Shown: positions 27,673 to 35,644 of the stretch, in pieces
Layout: each line of letters begins with the position of its first letter
Position numbering within the stretch: the first letter of the stretch is position 1
NCBI RefSeq assembly: GCF_900107695.1
Contig: NZ_FNQP01000001.1
Coordinates: 99,875 to 163,874, forward strand
Direction of reading: 5' to 3'
Length of the DNA: 64,000 nt
Origin: Thiothrix caldifontis
Lineage (GTDB): Bacteria; Pseudomonadota; Gammaproteobacteria; Thiotrichales; Thiotrichaceae
Translations under genes and position numbers: made by a program
The notes under the pieces: generated by a model
What the model was told of the DNA's origin: nothing
Database searches by the model: none
Seen by the model: the letters and a program-made list of their open reading frames with translations, nothing else

Positions 27673-29771
27673 TATTTCTCTCCTTTGCGTAAGCGCAGCA
27701 ATGCGTACAATCCGGCTAACCAGAGCCATGAAGTGGGTATTGAGCCGCCGCCGCCACCACTACTGCCGGTGTCACTGTCAGGTGTTGTGACGCTGGTATT
27801 ACTGTCACTGCTGGCGCTCGCTTTAGCCGGATTAGTGGCGGATAAAGCGAAGAAAATGTTGTTATGGCATTCGACTAGTATGTGGGTACGGCTGCCCAAA
27901 TTACTGGGTAAGGTAACGACCTCCGTGCCATCATTGGGGGTGTTGCTGATTAAAGTGATAAAGCTGCCTGTGGTGTTATTGGCAGCAATATCAACCGTAG
28001 CACAGTTGATAGGGGGCAAATGCGTATTGGCAATATTCCAGTTGACGGTTTGTTGGCTACCGCCTAGGAGTGAGGTTGTGCGAGGAGAGGTGACAGCGAA
28101 TGCCTGCCCAGTATTGCGCACATTGATTTGCATTTCATCGTAGGCCGTGCCACCCCGACCGTCACGCACTTGCAGGAGGAAATTGAGTTCGCGATTTGTT
28201 ACTGGTAATACTTCGCCTGCTGTTTGTACCTGATTCGCTAAGTCAGACAGTGTGGGAATAATGCGTTGCGGGGAGTCACTGGGTAGGCGTGTGCGAATCA
28301 GGGCATTATCACCGGTATCCACATTGACATTTGAGGCAGTGCCAGCGTCGCTTTGCTCCCATGAGTAGCTTAAGGTATCTCCGTCGGGATCGCTGCCACT
28401 GCCACTGAGAATAAAGGGGGTAGCAGCAGGAATGGTGTAATCCGCTCCTGCGTTAGCACTGGGGTTACGGTTGGTGAGGCTGGTTTTGTTGGCACAGCTT
28501 GCTCCGTTACCTTCATGCAAATACTGCTGAATTTGTAGGATCGAGGCAGCGTGCATCGCACTATCGCTGAAGGTTTGGGTGTTATCCTGAGAGCATAAAC
28601 CGGCATACGCCATGATGCTTGTGCCGCTGCCGGGTTCAAAGGCGGTTCGGGGTTCTCGGTTGTTGGAGCAAGTACCCAGTAAGCCATTAAATGTGTGACT
28701 TGCGCCTAGTTGATGCCCGATTTCATGTGCAACAAAATCAATGATAAACGCATCCCCTTTCGGCTCAGGCAGACCGGATACACCTTGCGCTTTAAATTGT
28801 GTGTCGCATACCACCCCTAATAGAGCGAGTCCCATGCCGCTGTTAACCATGGTGAAAACATGTCCAATATCATAGTTATTGTTACCTAGGATACTGTCGA
28901 GTGTGCTGGTATTTTGTTTCAGTATTTGTGGAGCAGAGGAATTGGTATAAGGGTCTGTATTGGCGTTGGTGAATACCACATTCGTGTCACTGACTAAGGT
29001 GAGGCGAGTGGATAAATCCCGTTCATAAATTTGGTTGATGCGGTTGACGGCAGTGACAATCGCACTGAATGCGGCACTCTGGCTGCCGTAATAAGTGGTG
29101 TATTCCCCGGTAGCGGCTACTGCTAGACGGTAGGTGTGTAAGGTTTCACCGGCTCTGGCTGCTGCGGTGCTGGCGGATCTATTGGCTGCTAACGTATTGG
29201 CAAAACTGGGTTTGTTCACAGGGTCTTGGCTGGTGCATGACCACTTACCTGACCGAAAGGCTTCCGCATTAGCACTTTTACGGAAACTGAGGTATTGCCT
29301 AGTGGTTGCGGAGGTATCGGTTTGTGGTTCAATGAATAAAGTATCACCGTTAGCCATATCAAGCATGGCGTGCAGACCACGTGAAGTGAAGTCTGCTACG
29401 CCACTGATGACTTTGCCGTCTGTGCCGAAGACTTTCCATGTTTTAATTTCAGGATGAGCGGTGGCAATGTCGGGTGCAAGTATGTCAGTGGGTTCAATAC
29501 TCACGGTTGCAAAGCCACCATCGGGCAGAGGTAAATCTAGCCTAGGCAGGTTAGTGCGGGCTTTTTCCAGAGTGTTGGTGGTGAGAAGGGTATCAGCTTG
29601 TGCCAGCCATTGGGCTTCATCGAGATGTAGAAGACGATAGTCTTGTAAGTGAGCGCTCGTTGCGGTAACGCGGGTGTTACGTGCTGATATGTCTTGCCAG
29701 AGTGCAGGGAGGGTGTTAGCACTAACGCTGTTGGCGAAGTATAACGGCGCAAGCATCCATAATATTTTCAT
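27672..29771 (-). CDS. secreted reprolysin-like (M12B) zinc metalloprotease
   Basis: A 699-residue exported protease. A signal peptide (MKILWMLAPLYFANSVSA) is followed by a propeptide-like region to ~200. The catalytic domain has the zinc motif HEIGHQLGASH at ~348-358 and the Met-turn SIMAYAGLC. A PKD/Ig-like part follows (~440-560, SGSGSDPDGDTLSYSWEQSD). The C-terminus is a Gly run, then a hydrophobic helix and a basic tail (GGGGGSIPTSWLWLAGLYA then LLRLRKGEK), like GlyGly-CTERM signals processed by rhombosortase. It forms an operon with the small lipoprotein. Likely roles are nutrient scavenging or surface remodelling. Confidence 0.9.
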   Translation of the reverse strand: MKILWMLAPLYFANSVSANTLPALWQDISARNTRVTATSAHLQDYRLLHLDEAQWLAQADTLLTTNTLEKARTNLPRLDLPLPDGGFATVSIEPTDILAPDIATAHPEIKTWKVFGTDGKVISGVADFTSRGLHAMLDMANGDTLFIEPQTDTSATTRQYLSFRKSANAEAFRSGKWSCTSQDPVNKPSFANTLAANRSASTAAARAGETLHTYRLAVAATGEYTTYYGSQSAAFSAIVTAVNRINQIYERDLSTRLTLVSDTNVVFTNANTDPYTNSSAPQILKQNTSTLDSILGNNNYDIGHVFTMVNSGMGLALLGVVCDTQFKAQGVSGLPEPKGDAFIIDFVAHEIGHQLGASHTFNGLLGTCSNNREPRTAFEPGSGTSIMAYAGLCSQDNTQTFSDSAMHAASILQIQQYLHEGNGASCANKTSLTNRNPSANAGADYTIPAATPFILSGSGSDPDGDTLSYSWEQSDAGTASNVNVDTGDNALIRTRLPSDSPQRIIPTLSDLANQVQTAGEVLPVTNRELNFLLQVRDGRGGTAYDEMQINVRNTGQAFAVTSPRTTSLLGGSQQTVNWNIANTHLPPINCATVDIAANNTTGSFITLISNTPNDGTEVVTLPSNLGSRTHILVECHNNIFFALSATNPAKASASSDSNTSVTTPDSDTGSSGGGGGSIPTSWLWLAGLYALLRLRKGEK

Positions 29772-29837
29772 GCTGTTGGTGTCCTAATCGTTAATATGCC
29801 CGTAATTTGCGCAGAATTATAGACCATTAGCAAGCGT

Positions 29838-30362
29838 TTAGCGACGTAACAACACGTAAAGTGCGCCTGTTCCGCCATCCACTGGACGAGCCGAATGGAA
29901 AGCCAAGATGCGCTCGTGTTGGCGCAACCAATTATTAATCTTGGTTTTAATGACAGGGCCTTTGTGGTTAGAGCGGTTGCCTTTGCCGTGAATAATGCGG
30001 ACACACTCGCCATGACCGGGATGGGCATCGTGTAGAAATTGCAGCAGTTGTTGCTTGGCATCCCGTGCATTCAGGCCATGCAGATCCAATTCACTGGCAA
30101 TGCGGTAATGCCCGGAGCGTAATTTGCGTACAATCCGGTTTTGCAGACCGGGCAGGTAGTAACTGAGCATATCGCCAGGTTGTAATTCCACCGGATCGTA
30201 AGCATCAGAAAGCATGTCGCGCAGCACTTGGCGTTCATCTTCCAGGGTCTTGATGGGTATGGCTGGCGGTTTTACGCTATGATGTACAACATGATGTGTT
30301 GAACTCAGTGGCTTCACATCCTGCATGGATTCACGGAACAAGGAAAACTCTTCAGTACTCAT
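29838..30362 (-). CDS. Smr-domain protein (SmrA/SmrB-like endonuclease)
   Basis: A 174-residue protein with a C-terminal Smr domain: ELDLHGLNARDAKQQLLQFL, then VRIIHGKGNRS and GGTGALYVLLRR. The N-terminal helix STEEFSLFRESM resembles SmrB, the nuclease that cuts mRNA at collided ribosomes. The DLHGL and HGKG motifs of the nuclease centre are both present. The start at 30362 matches SmrB-type N-termini; its ATG overlaps the surE ATG by two bases on the opposite strand. Confidence 0.9.
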   Translation of the reverse strand: MSTEEFSLFRESMQDVKPLSSTHHVVHHSVKPPAIPIKTLEDERQVLRDMLSDAYDPVELQPGDMLSYYLPGLQNRIVRKLRSGHYRIASELDLHGLNARDAKQQLLQFLHDAHPGHGECVRIIHGKGNRSNHKGPVIKTKINNWLRQHERILAFHSARPVDGGTGALYVLLRR

Positions 30363-31125
30363 GGATATACTGCTCAGTAACGATGATGGCTTTATGGCTC
30401 CCGGTATCAACCGTCTGCGCGAGGCGCTAATAACGGTTGGCAATGTTATCACAGTTGCCCCTGATCAGGATTGCAGTGGTGCGAGTAATTCGCTCACCTT
30501 GCGTAACCCTTTACGTATGACCCGGCACGCTGAACAGGTTTACAGTGTGAATGGTACGCCGACCGATTGTGTTCACCTTGGTTTGGGATTGTACGCGCAT
30601 GACCCGGATATGGTGATTTCCGGTATCAATGCCGGGGCTAATCTGGGCGATGATGTGCTGTATTCTGGTACGGTGGCCGCTGCAATGGAAGGGCGGTTTT
30701 TGGGGTATCCCGCCTTAGCGGTGTCATTGGCTGCCCTTGAACCTGGTGCGGTAACGCATTACGCCACTGCTGCACAAGTGGTGTTGCACTTGTTGCCACA
30801 TGTCAAAGCTTACCCGGATAGGAGCAATATGATCCTCAATATCAATGTGCCTGACGTACCTTGGGAACGGGTACGGGGTGTTTGCGTGACACGCTTGGGT
30901 AAACGGCATCGATCCGAACCGGTGATTCGTGCTGAGGATCCGCGTGGTCGAGAAATATTTTGGATAGGGCCTGCGGGAGATGCGGCGGATGCCGGTGAGG
31001 GTACAGACTTTTACGCGGTGCAGGCGGGTTACGTGTCGATTACGCCGATCCATGCTGATTTGACGCGGCATCGGGCGTTAGCGGAAACTGCCCGTTGGTT
31101 GGAGGCGTGTCATGTTGCCCCGTAA
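30361..31125 (+). CDS. surE: 5'-nucleotidase/3'-nucleotidase SurE
   Basis: A 254-residue metal-dependent nucleotidase. MDILLSNDDGFMAPG gives the metal-binding Asp-Asp pair, followed by APDQDCSGASNSLTL and ISGINAGANLGDDVLYSGTVAAAMEG. The start at 30361 gives the universal SurE N-terminus; the frame is open further upstream without support. It begins the surE-pcm-LysM lipoprotein set and overlaps pcm by 14 nt. It is divergent from smr with overlapping starts. Confidence 0.97.
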   Translation: MDILLSNDDGFMAPGINRLREALITVGNVITVAPDQDCSGASNSLTLRNPLRMTRHAEQVYSVNGTPTDCVHLGLGLYAHDPDMVISGINAGANLGDDVLYSGTVAAAMEGRFLGYPALAVSLAALEPGAVTHYATAAQVVLHLLPHVKAYPDRSNMILNINVPDVPWERVRGVCVTRLGKRHRSEPVIRAEDPRGREIFWIGPAGDAADAGEGTDFYAVQAGYVSITPIHADLTRHRALAETARWLEACHVAP

Positions 31126-31810
31126 GCTCGATGTGCAAGGTATTGGCATGACCTCGCAGCGTACCCGTAACCGTTTGGTTGAACGCTTACGCGACAAAGG
31201 CATCCGCAATGAAGCGGTATTACAAGTGATGAGCAAAACCCCGCGTCATCTGTTGGTGGATGAAGCGCTCGCCAGCCGTGCCTATGAGGATACCGCCTTG
31301 CCCATTGGGCATGGTCAGACGATTTCTCAGCCCTATATTGTGGCACGCATGACGGCATTATTGCTTGAGGGAGAGCAACCACCACGGAAAGTATTGGAAG
31401 TGGGAACCGGTTCTGGTTATCAAGCAGCGATATTGTCCCCACTGGTAGAGCAAGTGTTCACAGTGGAGCGTATTGAGCCACTGTACCGGGCTACCCGTGC
31501 GCTACTCCATGCGTTGGGGTATCGTAATATCCATACGTATCTGAGTGATGGCAGTTGGGGGTTAGCACGTGAAGCCCCGTTTGATGCGATTATTGCGACG
31601 GCTGCCCCCGAAGCAGTACCGCCTGCTTTGCTAGAACAACTGGCTATTGGTGGGAAGTTAATTATTCCCGTGGGTAAGCAAGGCGGAGCGCAAATGTTAC
31701 AAGTCATTACCCGTGATGCGCTAGAAATCTATACGACAATAGAACATGAGGCCGTACAATTCGTGCCGATGATCAAGGAAAACCAGTCAAGGAATACGAA
31801 CCTTCTCTGA
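31112..31810 (+). CDS. pcm: protein-L-isoaspartate O-methyltransferase
   Basis: A 232-residue SAM enzyme that repairs isoaspartyl damage in proteins. SAM motif I is VLEVGTGSGYQAAIL; the upstream GHGQTISQPYIVARM is the PCMT signature, with ATAAPEAVPPALLEQL and GGKLIIPVG further on. The gene overlaps surE, the usual gammaproteobacterial order. Confidence 0.97.
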   Translation: MLPRKLDVQGIGMTSQRTRNRLVERLRDKGIRNEAVLQVMSKTPRHLLVDEALASRAYEDTALPIGHGQTISQPYIVARMTALLLEGEQPPRKVLEVGTGSGYQAAILSPLVEQVFTVERIEPLYRATRALLHALGYRNIHTYLSDGSWGLAREAPFDAIIATAAPEAVPPALLEQLAIGGKLIIPVGKQGGAQMLQVITRDALEIYTTIEHEAVQFVPMIKENQSRNTNLL

Positions 31811-31918
31811 ATATTGAGAAATATTTTCTTAAATTTGGTATATATTCCAGAGTTATTCAAGAATTATGTGAGTGTCTTCACATCCCTGACCCCCCAATAA
31901 CATTAAGGTGTAACTATC

Positions 31919-32581
31919 ATGGATAGAAAAATCAAAGTGGTCGCAGCCACTTCTTTGTTGGCATTGACGGCAGCCGCTTGTACCCCCAATCCCTATTACG
32001 CAGGTACTGGATACAACTATGGAAGTAACACGCAAACGAATACGGTAAACCGTGCTGCTGTTAGCCATACGCATTGTGGACGCACACACTCACATGCTTT
32101 ACCCGCAGAAGGTTTAGCGCACCATCATGGTGATGGTTGTTTGGCAGGCAGTGGCGGTACAGCAACGACTACCACGGCGAATACGTCGAACTATAATTAT
32201 GGTTACAGTGTGCCACCAGTCACAACGCCAACACCGCAACAACCAGCGATTAATTATGGCTACACAGCACCAGCGACCACGCCTTACACTGATTACAGTG
32301 GAAGCGCAAACACAGCAAGCAGTAGTTACTATGATTACTCAGCGCCTAAAGTGACTACGCCTGCTAATAACAATACCTACCGTACTACGCCAACGCCAAC
32401 CCCGGCAGCACCTGCTTCATCAGGTGCGGTAAACAGTGGTTCATACGTTGTGCAAAAAGGCGATACTGTATTTCAAGTGATGCGTAATACCGGCGTTTAT
32501 TGGAAAGATATTATCCGTCTGAATAACTTGGAAGCACCTAATTATACGATTGCGCCAGGGCAGCGTTTGAAACTCAAGTAA
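31919..32581 (+). CDS. LysM lipoprotein (NlpD-position) with His/Cys-rich motif
   Basis: A 220-residue lipoprotein (lipobox TAAAC, Cys21). A His/Cys cluster (SHTHCGRTHSHALP, then HHHGDGC) at ~49-74 could bind metal. A Thr/Ala/Pro/Tyr-rich linker follows. The last ~45 residues are a LysM peptidoglycan-binding domain (GSYVVQKGDTVFQVMRNTG to APGQRLKLK). It occupies the place of nlpD after surE-pcm but lacks the M23/LytM domain of true NlpD, so it cannot be a full NlpD equivalent. A strong terminator follows it directly. Confidence 0.83.
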   Translation: MDRKIKVVAATSLLALTAAACTPNPYYAGTGYNYGSNTQTNTVNRAAVSHTHCGRTHSHALPAEGLAHHHGDGCLAGSGGTATTTTANTSNYNYGYSVPPVTTPTPQQPAINYGYTAPATTPYTDYSGSANTASSSYYDYSAPKVTTPANNNTYRTTPTPTPAAPASSGAVNSGSYVVQKGDTVFQVMRNTGVYWKDIIRLNNLEAPNYTIAPGQRLKLK

Positions 32582-32591
32582 GCTAAACAAT

Positions 32592-32624
32592 AAAGCCCGC
32601 ATCTTTCTAGTGAGCGGGCTTTTT
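32592..32624 (+). terminator. rho-independent terminator after the LysM lipoprotein
   Basis: A perfect stem AAAGCCCGC / GCGGGCTTT with a 12-nt loop and a T run. It ends the surE-pcm-LysM unit, and no rpoS follows. Confidence 0.9.
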
Positions 32625-32650
32625 ACTGTGCATAACCTGGCGTGCTGGAT

Positions 32651-33184
32651 TTAACAGAAGCCGCTTACACAATCATCTTCTTTGTCTTTGGCTAACGTTG
32701 TTGCGTCGTTATCAGCACGTAAGTAGTTTTGTAACATTGCTGAAGTAACAGCCCCAGTGTGAGTATCAATAATCTCGCCTTCTGGATTCACGACAAAGGT
32801 GGTAGGTACGCCGTACACCAGACCTAAGGCAAACATCGTGCTGTCTTGTGTCGGGATGATGGGGTAAGCAACCTTTTTCTGCTCAACGAATTGCTTCAGT
32901 TCATCAGTCGACGTTTCGCCTGCTTCCATACCGAGTATGACTGCTTTATCTTTGTAGCGTTTGGCTATACTGTTCAACGCTGGGATTTCTGCAACACAAG
33001 GCGCACAGAACGTCGCCCAATAATTAACAATTACCCATTTGCCACGGTAGTCGGAGAATTGGTGCGCCTTACCTTCAATATCCTTGAAGCTAAAGTCTGC
33101 GACTTTAGGCGTTTCAGCGGCGTTTGCTGTAGCAGATAGTAAAAAAAACGCTGTTAGGGCAATGGCCCGTTTGATCAATTTCAT
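32651..33184 (-). CDS. periplasmic TlpA/ResA-like thioredoxin
   Basis: A 177-residue exported thioredoxin-fold protein. The signal peptide is MKLIKRAIALTAFFLLSATANA; the active site is FCAPC in VIVNYWATFCAPCVAEIPAL, and the cis-Pro loop is VYGVPTTFVV. Such proteins reduce or oxidise periplasmic thiols, for example in cytochrome c maturation or copper handling. The acidic C-terminal tail ends in DDCVSGFC, an extra Cys pair not typical of the family. It stands alone, convergent with the LysM lipoprotein. Confidence 0.88.
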   Translation of the reverse strand: MKLIKRAIALTAFFLLSATANAAETPKVADFSFKDIEGKAHQFSDYRGKWVIVNYWATFCAPCVAEIPALNSIAKRYKDKAVILGMEAGETSTDELKQFVEQKKVAYPIIPTQDSTMFALGLVYGVPTTFVVNPEGEIIDTHTGAVTSAMLQNYLRADNDATTLAKDKEDDCVSGFC

Positions 33185-33448
33185 ATTGAACCCTCAACTT
33201 TCATACGTAAACAACACACTCTTTAAGAACCACTTTCTAAACGACCACTATTATTTTGTGCTCTTAGGGTCAACCCTTAGAATAGACTGTTTATACAAAA
33301 GAGTCTGGTTGAATTTCTCTATTGGCTGGCACAACCCGATTTAATTGCAGTATCTTCTGAGTGTTTTGCCAGTCTGTTTCTCATTTATCAAAAGAACATA
33401 AGGCTATGCTAATGTGTTTTTCAGTGCAAGTTGTATTTATACGACAAC
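33185..33448. other. intergenic stretch without recognised gene
   Basis: It lies between the thioredoxin and the first surface-protein gene. It is AT-rich. A short plus-strand open frame (33361-33549) has no ribosome site or recognisable protein features and runs across the hairpin at 33449. Nothing else is supported. Confidence 0.5.
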
Positions 33449-33491
33449 ATTCCGGGTATCCGTTTGATGTTGAATCCAGTGAATACCCGGA
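33449..33491 (-). terminator. stem-loop after the IPTL-CTERM protein gene
   Basis: A perfect 10-bp stem TTCCGGGTAT / ATACCCGGAA with a 23-nt loop, just downstream of the minus-strand stop at 33500. It has no T run, so it may protect the mRNA 3' end rather than act as a rho-independent terminator. Confidence 0.45.
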
Positions 33492-33499
33492 AGTGCTGT

Positions 33500-35596
33500 T
33501 TAACCCTTGCGGTATTTACGTATGGCAACCGCGCCTAACAATAAGCTGAGTAAGATCTGCGCCCATTGCGTTAAGGTGGGTACGGCAACAGATTGTTGAG
33601 GTGGAACAGTGCTGGCTTTTTCCAAATAATCGGGAGTGCCATTCGCGTTAGCATCGCCTAGCTCATCTTTAGTCGGAATGCCATCAGCGTCATCATCCTT
33701 ATCCAAAGCATCAATTGTACCATCACCGTCGGTATCACGCGGTTTGCTGGTGTCGCTACCGATTTCGGTTTTATCCATCACACCATCAGCATCGGAGTCT
33801 GGGTTGTTAGGGTCAGTGCCTAATAGGGTTTCTTCTGCATCCGTTAGACCGTCACCATCGCTATCTTTGGGTGTAGTGTCGGTGCTACAAACAGCAGGAC
33901 AACCATAGTTAGCGGCGTAATGATCGGTATCCGTTGACCCCCAACCTAAATTGAGGATGCTATTTCCCGGATTAGTGCCGACTGAGTTCTCCGGCGCTTC
34001 AGGGGGTTGGTTAAATGGATCAGTTGCATTTTCCAGCAAAGTGACCGCGCCTGAACAAGCACCAGCATTGGCAAAGCTGAATACCTCAATTTCCTGGCCT
34101 TCCTGCCACTGCATGGCCTTAGTATTGCTAATCGCTGGTGTGAAAGAGAGGTAGTCTGCGTCGGTATCTTCTTCAGGTGCGAAGACATTGGAGGTGTTGC
34201 TCCAGCTTAAACCACTGAAAGCTGATTGAATGTCAGTCGCTTCAAAACGCTCTTCACCACCCACATGCGGTACTTTCAGGGTGACTTGTGCACTGGTTAA
34301 ATTATTGGGTGATGGAATGCTGCCGGGGTACATATACACATGGTAGCGTTGATCCGTACTACTCCATGCTACCCGGTAGTAAGCACGGTTCGTTTCTGGG
34401 TTTGTGGGTGCTGTTGCGCATTCGCCGTCGTCGGTTGCTGCTTTGACGGTTAGGGTAATACTGGCTTCGGTGGTATTACCAGCGTCATCTGTAATCCGGT
34501 ACGTGAAAGTGTCTGTACCACTGTAGCCAGCCGTTGGCGTGTAAATGATTTTATTGTTTTGGATAATCGCCGTGCCGTGCGTGGGATTGTTAACAATCGT
34601 AAGGATCACGCTTTGATCTGCGGGGATTTTATCGTTTGCCAGTACATCCAATGAGCTACTAGGGTTAGACGCGTCGACCGTAAAATTATCGGTGGTGGCT
34701 TCTAACGCTGGAGTAACAGCGGTGACAGTGACAGTCACGGTAGCCGAGGCTGTGTCTTTGCCATCCGAAACGGTATAGGTGAAGCTATCCGTACCGCTAA
34801 AGCCTGCATTGGGGGTGTACATCGGTTTGCCGTCTTGCAGTACGACTGTGCCGTTTTCGCCAGACGTTACGGCGGATACGGTTAGTTTGTCGCCATCTGC
34901 ATCGCTGTCATTGGCGAGTACATCAACAGTGATGGGGCTGCCAGCGGTAGTCGTGACCTTATCTATAACAGCGCTAGGGGCGTTATTGGTGGGGATCACG
35001 ACATCGGAGCAATTTGCCGCTTTGCCATAGTTACCAGAGTAGTCATTGTCATCCGTTACTCCCCAGCCAGCATTGGCAAATTGGTTGCCGGGGTTAGTTC
35101 CGGCAGAATTATTTGGAGCCTCTGGTGGTTGGTTGAATGGGTCAGTGCTGTTATTCATCAAGGCAACGCTGCCAAGGCAAGGTCCGGCATTTTTGAAACT
35201 GAAGGCTTCTTGCTCGACCCCGGCTTTAAAAGCAAAGGCTCGCACATCAATCGGTGTAAAATTGAAGGACAGGTAATCAACTGATTTATCTTCATCCGGG
35301 GCAGCAACTTGAGCGCCTTGCGACCAAATGGTTCCTGCTTTGGACTGGACATCGGTGGCAGCAAATTGTTGATCGCCGGTTGCATGAGGAACGCGCAAGG
35401 TCACTTGTGCTGTCATGCTCAGATCGGGTGATGGTGCGGTAGTCGGGCGAACAAATACACGGTAACGGCTGTCTACGGAATCCCACGCCACCCGATATTC
35501 AACACTGCCTACGCCTGCGAAAGTTGTATGAGCAGCCGGTAGCAATACCAGCAATGCTAACCCCCTTGAAACTGCTTGTCTGATCGATTTTTTCAT
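33500..35596 (-). CDS. secreted modular protein with TSP3 repeats and IPTL-CTERM sorting signal
   Basis: A 698-residue exported protein. After the signal peptide it has the YRVAW module (~30-205, [19 protein letters not shown]...[17 protein letters not shown]), then two Ig/cadherin-like VCBS repeats ([31 protein letters not shown]). A second YRVAW module follows (~400-575), then thrombospondin type-3 Ca-binding repeats ([23 protein letters not shown]). It ends in [17 protein letters not shown] plus a basic tail, the IPTL-CTERM sorting signal. It is the last of five similar minus-strand genes and the only one with this signal. The role is inferred as surface adhesion or matrix. Confidence 0.85.
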   Translation of the reverse strand: MKKSIRQAVSRGLALLVLLPAAHTTFAGVGSVEYRVAWDSVDSRYRVFVRPTTAPSPDLSMTAQVTLRVPHATGDQQFAATDVQSKAGTIWSQGAQVAAPDEDKSVDYLSFNFTPIDVRAFAFKAGVEQEAFSFKNAGPCLGSVALMNNSTDPFNQPPEAPNNSAGTNPGNQFANAGWGVTDDNDYSGNYGKAANCSDVVIPTNNAPSAVIDKVTTTAGSPITVDVLANDSDADGDKLTVSAVTSGENGTVVLQDGKPMYTPNAGFSGTDSFTYTVSDGKDTASATVTVTVTAVTPALEATTDNFTVDASNPSSSLDVLANDKIPADQSVILTIVNNPTHGTAIIQNNKIIYTPTAGYSGTDTFTYRITDDAGNTTEASITLTVKAATDDGECATAPTNPETNRAYYRVAWSSTDQRYHVYMYPGSIPSPNNLTSAQVTLKVPHVGGEERFEATDIQSAFSGLSWSNTSNVFAPEEDTDADYLSFTPAISNTKAMQWQEGQEIEVFSFANAGACSGAVTLLENATDPFNQPPEAPENSVGTNPGNSILNLGWGSTDTDHYAANYGCPAVCSTDTTPKDSDGDGLTDAEETLLGTDPNNPDSDADGVMDKTEIGSDTSKPRDTDGDGTIDALDKDDDADGIPTKDELGDANANGTPDYLEKASTVPPQQSVAVPTLTQWAQILLSLLLGAVAIRKYRKG

Positions 35597-35644
35597 GGTT
35601 ACCGACTCTCTATTTTGTTTTTGGATTTTAAAAGCCTATGGGTA

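Noticed and set aside
33361-33549. 62-codon plus-strand open frame
   Set aside because: No ribosome site, composition or protein features; it crosses a hairpin and the end of the surface-protein gene.
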